DNA of 11,190 nt, from NCBI GenBank assembly GCA_964610885.1, contig CAZSWR010000104.1, positions 1-11,190 of the forward strand, given 5' to 3'. The first letter of the stretch is position 1, and every line of letters begins with the position of its first letter. Under the pieces are notes generated by a model, which made no database searches, was not told where the DNA came from, and saw only the letters and a program-made list of their open reading frames with translations. Below are positions 5,777-11,190 of this stretch, one piece after another. Both the position numbers and the translations under genes were made by a program. Origin of the DNA: CAZSWR01 sp964610885. GTDB taxonomy: Bacteria > Bacteroidota > Ignavibacteria > Kapaibacteriales > UBA2268.

Positions 5777-8700
5777 ATGGAATATTCAGTCGGAATCTCG
5801 CTTGGCGCGGGTAGCGTATCTTTTGTAAAACTAAAACATCTTGCGAACGGCGCTCGCGCGATTGCCGAAACCCACGTGGTGGCGCATTGCGGCAATCCCA
5901 AGAAAGTGATCGCAGAGGAGCTGCCCCGATTCAACCCGGATAAGTACCCGACGGCGGTAACCGGCCGAAAATTCCGAAATATCGTCAGTCTGTCTTCCAT
6001 ACCCGAACCGCTCGCATCCGAGCTGTCGCTTCAGATGGTGCGGCGCCCGGGCGTGAACTACACGGCAATTGCCTCTCTGGGCGGCGAAACTTTTTTGGTC
6101 TATTCATTGGACAAATTTGGAAAAATTTCTAACATTATTACAAAGAACCAATGCGCATCCGGCACGGGCGAGTTTTTCCTCCAGCAGATCGGCCGAATGA
6201 ACGTCCCACTGGAGGATACGCAATCGATGATCGGGAATTCAGCGCCCTATCGCGTCAGCGGCCGCTGCTCGGTGTTCTGCAAGTCTGACTGCACACATGC
6301 CCTGAACAAAGGCACTCCGAAGGGCGAAGTGCTGGCCGGGCTGGCAATGATGATGGCCGACAAGATCAAAGAATTGCTCGCAAAAAACAAGGACGGCCGG
6401 GCTTTGCTGGTCGGCGGCGTAACCCGGAACCGCTCCGTGATGAGGTTCCTGCGCGAGAGCGAAATCGATTTCGAGGTGCCGGAATCCGCGCCGTATTTCG
6501 AGGCGCTCGGCTCGGCAATTTTCGCCGCGGAAAACGACGTGGTGCCGATTGGCGATTGGGCCGATATTTTTGCCCCCGCGAAAAGCTCGTTCGTGTTCCA
6601 TCCGCCGCTCAATGACTTCCGAGACAAGGTCAGTTTCAAAAAAATGAACTTCGGGACTGCTGCCGATGGGGACAAATGCGTCATCGGCCTGGACGTCGGT
6701 TCGACCACGACGAAAGCCGTTTTGGTGCGAACACATGACAATGCAATACTTGCCAAAGAATACCTATACACGCACGGCGACCCGATTGCCGCCTCGAGGA
6801 AATGCTACTCATCGCTTTCCGGCCAGCTTCGAGTGCCAGTCCAAATTGTGGGCGTCGGTACGACCGGCTCCGGAAGGCACATTGCCGGGCTGCACGCGCT
6901 GACGAACGGCATTTTTAACGAAATCATTGCCCACGCAACCGCCGCTGTCTATTTCGACCCCGAAGTGGATACAATCTTCGAGATCGGCGGCCAGGACGCG
7001 AAATATACCCACCTGGTGAACCGAGTTCCGTCGGACTACGCCATGAACGAGGCCTGCTCGGCCGGAACCGGCTCCTTCATCGAGGAATCGGCCAAGGAAT
7101 CGCTCGGTTTGCGCCTCGAGGAGATTGAGCCTTTGGCGCTCGCCGGAACGCACCCGCCCAACTTCAGCGACCAATGCTCGGCTTTCATCAGTTCGGATAT
7201 CAAAACTGCCCTTCAGGAAGGGCTTTCGCTCGAGGATACCGTCGCAGGGCTTTGCTATTCTGTTTGTTTGAACTACGTGAACCGTGTCAAAGGTGCGCGC
7301 CCGGTCGGCCAGAAAGTTTTCATGCAGGGCGGCGTCTGCTACAACCGCGCTATTCCTGTCGCAATGGCTGCGCTGACGGGCAGGGAAATCATCGTGCCGC
7401 CGGAACCCGGACTGATGGGCGCATTCGGCGCGGCGCTCGAGATCTGGGACAGGGTTAGAAATGGAATCATCGAGGAGTCATCGTATTCGCTGGACGAATT
7501 GGCGCGGCGCGAAGTGGCCTACCGCGAGCCCTTCACCTGCCGCGGCGGACGCGAGAAATGCGACATAGGCTGCCGGATCAACATGATCGAAGTGCTCGGA
7601 AAAAAATATCCATTCGGCGGCGCATGCGACAAGTATTACAACGAAGTACATTCGAAAACCACTGACCCAGAGAAATACGATTACGTCAAGTTGCGCAACA
7701 GCCTGACCTTCGGGAAATATGCCCCCGAACAGCCGCTTCCCGCCTATGCGCCGACCGTCGGGATGAACCAATCGTTCCACCTGTATAATTTATACCCGCT
7801 TCTGTATAATTTCTTTACGGATTTGGGCTTCCGCGTTGTGCTTTCCGAAACCGTCGGAGACGAAGGCCGCGACCGCGAACTGTCCTCGTTTTGCTATCCG
7901 GCGCAGCTGTCGCTCGGGCTGTTTCAGGACTTGATCGACAAGAACTGCGATTGGTATTTCGTGCCGAACATACTCGAAATGCCCGTCGAGGAACACGAAT
8001 ACCAGCGTTTGGATTTCAATTGCACTTGCGTCTTCGTCAGCGGCGAGCCGTATTACCTCAGCCAAGCCTACAAAGACAAGCACCTTGGCGAAAAAATGAT
8101 CACGCCATCGCTGAATTTCGCTAATGGTTATAAAAAAGAGCTTCAAGCATTCGTCGAAATCGCCCGCTCAATGGGCATCGCGGACGCAGCTCGCGCCACC
8201 AAAGCATTCAAACGCGCCGTCGAAATCCAACGCGAATACCAAGACGAACTGCTCTCAATTGGCCGCGAACTTCTCGAGCATCTGCGAAACAATCCCGATG
8301 AAATTGCTATTGCGCTCGTCGGCCGGCCGTACAACACATTCAATCCGATGGCAAACAAGGGAATCCCGCTTAAATTCGCTTCGCGAGGCGTCTATTGCGT
8401 ACCTTTCGATATGCTCGATTGGATGGACGAATCCGTGGACGAAGACCAGTTCTGGGAGGCCGGAAAAAAGATACTTAAAGCCGCGAAACACATCAAGGCC
8501 AATAAACAATTATTTGCAACTTACGTAACAAACTTCTCCTGCGGGCCGGATTCGATGATTATCACGTCGTTTCGGAACGAAATGGGAAGCAAGCCCGCCC
8601 TCACGCTGGAATTGGACGGCCACACTGCCGACGCGGGAATCAATACGCGCATCGATGCCGCTTTGGATATCATTCGGAACTATCGGCGAATCGAATCCGA

Positions 8701-10087
8701 ATTGGAAACGCAATTCGACGAAACAGATACATTCCATCCGGCGCGAATCGAATTCACCGACGAGCAAGGCTTCTTCATCGCAAGCGACGGCAAACGCATT
8801 CCGCTGGCCGATCCGAGGGTGGCGCTTCTGATTCCATCGATGGGCGATTTGGCTGCCCGGCTCTTCGCGGCGACTCTGCGAAGCATGGGCTACAATGCAA
8901 TCCCGATGCCCGAGGGCAATCCGGAAATATTGAAATACGGGCGCGCCGTGGCCACCGGCAAGGAGTGCTTGCCTCTGATTCTCTGCTCCGGGGCAATGCT
9001 GGACTATCTGGAGAATCGGCGCAACGGCACCGAATACGTCGCATTCTTCATCGTTCAGGGCGCCGGCAATTGCCGATTGGGCCAGTATCCGGTTTTCATG
9101 CGCGATATTATCAAGAAACAGAGGTTGGAAAACGTTACCACTCTGACGCTGATGAACGAAGACGGATTCGCAGGTCTCGGGCCGAAGTTTGCATCGCGAG
9201 GCATCACGGCGATCATCGCCAGCGACGTTTTGGACGATATTCGCTCCGGCATCATGGCCCACGCTGCCGATCCGAAGCGAGGAATGGAGATTTTCGAGCA
9301 GGCCTTCGAGAGGTTGCTCAAACGGACTGAGGAAACGCCCGATGAATTCTACAAAGCACTGAATGAATTCGCCAAAATCATCGCGAAGCAAGTCCCCGCA
9401 AGGAAACACATCTCCGAGGCTCGGTATATTGCGCTCCTCGGCGAGATCTACGTGCGGCGGGACCATTTCGCGCACAAATGGCTAAACAAGTACTTTGCCG
9501 AAAGAGGCTTCATCCTGAAAGATGCCTACATCAGCGAATGGATCTTCTACGTGGACTATTTGCTGAAGCTCGACCTGCTCGAACCGGACACCTCGGCCAA
9601 GAAGAAACTCGAACGGCTGACGAGAATCGCCTATATGAAATATTCCGAACGGAGAATAAAGCGAATACTCGAGAAAACCGGCTACTACCACTTCACTACC
9701 ACGAAAATCGAGCCGCTGCTGAACCACAGCAAGCACATCATACCGCTTTCGTACAAGGGCGAACCGGGTCTGACGCTCGGTATCGGTATGCACGAAACCA
9801 TCGAGAAATACTGCGGTATCATCAATCTGGGGCCGTTCGGCTGCATGCCCACGCGGCTGACCGAGGCAGTGATGCAACCCGAAATGACCGTCGGGAACAA
9901 GATCGAGGTGAAAAGGAAGTTCGACAAAAAATACAACTTGCCCGGCCACTTCGACCGCGACTTGATTATTCCCTGCCTGACGATCGAGACCGATGGCAAC
10001 GTGTATCCCCAGGTGATCGAAGCCAAATTGGAAACTTTTGCCCTCCAGGCCGAACGCATGGCCGAATTGATGGAAAAGGGTAAATAG
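5777..10087 (+). CDS. Giant fused acyl-CoA dehydratase activase/reductase-like protein (two BadF/BadG/BcrA/BcrD domains + DUF2229/HgdB-like regions)
   Basis: A 1436-residue protein. Residues 1-290 form a first activator domain with the Fe-S cysteine pair (C126 in QCASGTG, C164 in GRCSVFC) but a degraded nucleotide site. Residues 301-570 form a canonical ASKHA-type activator: GLDVGSTTTK (304-313), GVGTTGSGR (359-367), EIGGQDAK (402-409), and C427 in ACSAGTGS with C467 in DQCSAF, the pair that holds a [4Fe-4S] between subunits in HgdC. Then come a four-cysteine linker (C588, C595, C599, C617), DUF2229 (from about 659), and HgdB-like segments GRPYN (849-853), SCGPDSM (C922), GKECLPLILCSG (C1064), GPFGCMP (C1356) and PCLTIETDG (C1400). 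By analogy with 2-hydroxyglutaryl-CoA dehydratase and double-cubane-cluster reductases, ATP hydrolysis would push an electron to a very low-potential cluster. The physiological substrate is unknown. The length and architecture match the long 'CoA-substrate-specific enzyme activase' proteins of anaerobes. No dehydratase subunits lie next to it. Confidence 0.9.
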   Translation: MEYSVGISLGAGSVSFVKLKHLANGARAIAETHVVAHCGNPKKVIAEELPRFNPDKYPTAVTGRKFRNIVSLSSIPEPLASELSLQMVRRPGVNYTAIASLGGETFLVYSLDKFGKISNIITKNQCASGTGEFFLQQIGRMNVPLEDTQSMIGNSAPYRVSGRCSVFCKSDCTHALNKGTPKGEVLAGLAMMMADKIKELLAKNKDGRALLVGGVTRNRSVMRFLRESEIDFEVPESAPYFEALGSAIFAAENDVVPIGDWADIFAPAKSSFVFHPPLNDFRDKVSFKKMNFGTAADGDKCVIGLDVGSTTTKAVLVRTHDNAILAKEYLYTHGDPIAASRKCYSSLSGQLRVPVQIVGVGTTGSGRHIAGLHALTNGIFNEIIAHATAAVYFDPEVDTIFEIGGQDAKYTHLVNRVPSDYAMNEACSAGTGSFIEESAKESLGLRLEEIEPLALAGTHPPNFSDQCSAFISSDIKTALQEGLSLEDTVAGLCYSVCLNYVNRVKGARPVGQKVFMQGGVCYNRAIPVAMAALTGREIIVPPEPGLMGAFGAALEIWDRVRNGIIEESSYSLDELARREVAYREPFTCRGGREKCDIGCRINMIEVLGKKYPFGGACDKYYNEVHSKTTDPEKYDYVKLRNSLTFGKYAPEQPLPAYAPTVGMNQSFHLYNLYPLLYNFFTDLGFRVVLSETVGDEGRDRELSSFCYPAQLSLGLFQDLIDKNCDWYFVPNILEMPVEEHEYQRLDFNCTCVFVSGEPYYLSQAYKDKHLGEKMITPSLNFANGYKKELQAFVEIARSMGIADAARATKAFKRAVEIQREYQDELLSIGRELLEHLRNNPDEIAIALVGRPYNTFNPMANKGIPLKFASRGVYCVPFDMLDWMDESVDEDQFWEAGKKILKAAKHIKANKQLFATYVTNFSCGPDSMIITSFRNEMGSKPALTLELDGHTADAGINTRIDAALDIIRNYRRIESELETQFDETDTFHPARIEFTDEQGFFIASDGKRIPLADPRVALLIPSMGDLAARLFAATLRSMGYNAIPMPEGNPEILKYGRAVATGKECLPLILCSGAMLDYLENRRNGTEYVAFFIVQGAGNCRLGQYPVFMRDIIKKQRLENVTTLTLMNEDGFAGLGPKFASRGITAIIASDVLDDIRSGIMAHAADPKRGMEIFEQAFERLLKRTEETPDEFYKALNEFAKIIAKQVPARKHISEARYIALLGEIYVRRDHFAHKWLNKYFAERGFILKDAYISEWIFYVDYLLKLDLLEPDTSAKKKLERLTRIAYMKYSERRIKRILEKTGYYHFTTTKIEPLLNHSKHIIPLSYKGEPGLTLGIGMHETIEKYCGIINLGPFGCMPTRLTEAVMQPEMTVGNKIEVKRKFDKKYNLPGHFDRDLIIPCLTIETDGNVYPQVIEAKLETFALQAERMAELMEKGK

Positions 10088-10126
10088 GTTCGCTAGAGTG
10101 TGATTGAAAATGTATAGATCAGGCAA

Positions 10127-10146
10127 CCCACGGGTTAACCCGTGGG
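10127..10146. repeat. Perfect 20-bp palindrome downstream of the activase
   Basis: CCCACGGGTT is followed directly by its exact reverse complement, AACCCGTGGG. It starts 40 nt after the activase stop codon and could end transcription or protect the mRNA 3' end, but no T-run follows (CTAGAGTAAAAC), so it is not a standard Rho-independent terminator. It resembles dispersed intergenic palindromes more than a gene-specific signal. Confidence 0.7.
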
Positions 10147-10202
10147 CTAGAGTAAAACATATCTCTAATATTGTCAGCGCATTACGCAAATATTTTCTTC
10201 GT

Positions 10203-10333
10203 GGGGCTGTCTCATAAGTGTCATTCTGAACGAAGTGAAGAATCCATGCCATTCATAAGTCCTTGCTAATAATGGATGTTTCACTTCGTTCAACATGATC
10301 AAAAACAGTTTTTCGGACTTTTGAGGCAGCCCC
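10203..10333. mobile_element. 131-bp MITE-like element with 17-bp terminal inverted repeats
   Basis: The ends GGGGCTGTCTCATAAGT (10203-10219) and ACTTTTGAGGCAGCCCC (10317-10333) are inverted copies agreeing at 15 of 17 positions. Inside, a 25-nt segment (10221-10245, core GAACGAAGTGAA) faces a related inverted copy (10274-10298, core TTCACTTCGTTCAACAT), so the whole element can fold back. There is no coding capacity, and I see no clear target-site duplication. GGGGCTGYCTCA-type ends occur on insertion sequences, which suggests mobilisation in trans by a full-length element elsewhere. The IS family is not assigned. Confidence 0.65.
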
Positions 10334-10617
10334 TTGGGGGGATTTGTCGAAATTATTTCAACATTCCGCGATGCAAGAAATGGGATGGAACTCATATTTG
10401 TAAAATTGCTGCTTGTTCAACATGCTCCTAATCGAGATGTCATCATCAAATTATTTGTTTTCCGCACACGGAACGAAATATTTTTTTTGTTTCGTTGAAA
10501 TATGGGAATGATCAAGAAAATAGACCTTCGGAGAGGAAAATAAGGTTCAATAACGTTTTGTGTGGGTACTCTCCCAAATACCATTTTGAGCGAGTTGTTA
10601 GAATCAAAATGATGATT

Positions 10618-10644
10618 TACCGCGGAGCGGTTGCTGTGTTGTAG
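10618..10644 (+). repeat. ACCGC...GCGGT hairpin repeat, copy 1
   Basis: TACCGCGGAGCGGTTGCTGT followed by GTTGTAG. A 5-bp stem (ACCGC/GCGGT) with a 3-nt loop is followed by a conserved tail, roughly TGnTGTRTTGTAG, shared with the two inverted copies downstream. Confidence 0.65.
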
Positions 10645-10715
10645 CATATTGTTGGAATTTTTAGGCAAGATTTCGCGTAGCGAATGTTTTATATGCTTGG
10701 TTGATTCATACAGAG

Positions 10716-10741
10716 TATTATACAACAACCGCTATGCGGTA
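10716..10741 (-). repeat. ACCGC...GCGGT hairpin repeat, copy 2 (inverted)
   Basis: On the minus strand it reads TACCGCATAGCGGTTGTTGT followed by ATAATA. It has the same stem and tail as copy 1, with the loop changed to ATA and the tail end diverged. Confidence 0.65.
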
Positions 10742-10766
10742 TGACATGCAAAGGGAAAACAACTAA

Positions 10767-10794
10767 CTACAATACACCAACCGCTAACGCGGTA
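10767..10794 (-). repeat. ACCGC...GCGGT hairpin repeat, copy 3 (inverted)
   Basis: On the minus strand it reads TACCGCGTTAGCGGTTGGTG followed by TATTGTAG. The loop is one base longer than in the other copies, and the tail keeps the GTRTTGTAG ending of copy 1. Stem conservation with loop change across the three copies suggests the hairpin is the maintained feature. Confidence 0.65.
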
Positions 10795-11190
10795 TCAATC
10801 TGCAACTATTACTCTTCATGAGGGATGCCAATAGTAACGGGAGGACTCTATATCTTCTATTCGTTATAGAACCATATTCTTAACTTTCCATTCCAGATAT
10901 TCAATAATTGTTGTTAACCCACGCAAACCGATATAGAACCATAAATAAACTATCTTTGTGCAAATATTTGTTCTCATATTCTTCCATATCACTCCTGAAA
11001 TCGCAGACTACGAGCGTCGAATGACGGAATGGAACACAAAATAATCTGGTATATTAATATTTTTGTGTATCAATACAATAGATGCAGTGTTATTAAATTA
11101 TTAAGTTCGATTGAAAATAATTTATTAATATGAATAATTATTCTTGTATTGCATTATTTGATTTTGTAAGTTTGAAACAATTGATTTATT

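Larger units (their letters stand above)
10088..11190. other. 1.1-kb right flank without a convincing gene, rich in repeats
   Basis: No ORF here looks like a real protein. The 103-codon minus-strand frame at 10417-10728 runs straight through repeat copies and has a low-complexity translation. Contents are a 20-bp palindrome (10127-10146), a MITE-like element (10203-10333), a diverged copy of that element's inner repeat (10581-10605), an ACCTTCGG motif (10524-10536), a small TTCGC/GCGAA hairpin (10672-10684), three ACCGC...GCGGT repeats, and a 12-bp direct repeat TATAGAACCATA (10865-10876 and 10932-10943). The last 150 nt are AT-rich and featureless. Confidence 0.7.

Noticed and set aside
8510..9475. 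Long antisense ORF (321 codons) inside the activase gene, and similar ones at 9482-10252
   Set aside because: These are mirror frames of a GC-rich gene with strong third-position bias; the plus-strand protein is clearly the real one.
10417..10728. 103-codon minus-strand ORF
   Set aside because: It spans two hairpin repeats and a dispersed-repeat remnant, has no ribosome site, and its translation has no domain character.
1..11190. CRISPR arrays, tRNA and rRNA genes
   Set aside because: No regularly spaced repeats with unique spacers, and no tRNA-like cloverleaf or rRNA segments were seen; the repeats found are palindromic and irregularly spaced.

Overview
The window looks like chromosome from an uncultivated, probably anaerobic bacterium. 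I infer this from a giant 2-hydroxyacyl-CoA-dehydratase-type activase/reductase, which depends on an oxygen-sensitive Fe-S cluster, and from GC-rich genes set in AT-rich, repeat-littered intergenic DNA. At least one gene has a textbook Shine-Dalgarno site (GGAGG, 7 nt before the ATG at 2664). That argues mildly against Bacteroidota, but no marker here fixes the phylum.

Layout, left to right. (a) 1-1860 is a strongly AT-rich island. It holds one minus-strand gene of the DUF4917 family (408-1709), which has SIR2-like motifs and may be a defence gene. A short minus-strand ORF (290-421) overlaps its 3' end and encodes only the recognition-helix half and wing of a winged-helix domain. Beyond it lies an inverted, 11-bp-phased cluster of TTGTCAA boxes (193-283). 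(b) 1918-3647 is a GC-richer minus-strand operon: an M29-type metallopeptidase (2685-3647), then a LiaF-like membrane protein (1987-2664), then a Rho-independent terminator (1918-1950). (c) 3648-4770 is 1.1 kb of AT-rich noncoding DNA with a cluster of GTAGGGG-type palindromic repeats and other hairpins. (d) 4771-10087 is plus-strand: a family 2 glycosyltransferase, then, after 133 nt, a 1436-residue fused CoA-activase protein with two activator (BadF/BadG/BcrA/BcrD) domains followed by DUF2229/HgdB-like Fe-S reductase regions. (e) 10088-11190 is another 1.1 kb without a convincing gene. It carries a 20-bp perfect palindrome, a 131-bp MITE-like element and three copies of an ACCGC...GCGGT hairpin repeat.

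The peptidase and LiaF-like genes are probably co-transcribed. The glycosyltransferase and activase share a strand but have no obvious functional link. The activase has no dehydratase partner in the window, so it probably works as a self-contained ATP-driven low-potential electron-transfer enzyme or serves a partner encoded elsewhere.

I found no clearly new multi-gene system. The best leads are the DUF4917 gene with its truncated winged-helix neighbour, the phased TTGTCAA repeat, the degenerate first activator domain of the giant activase, and the families of intergenic palindromes.
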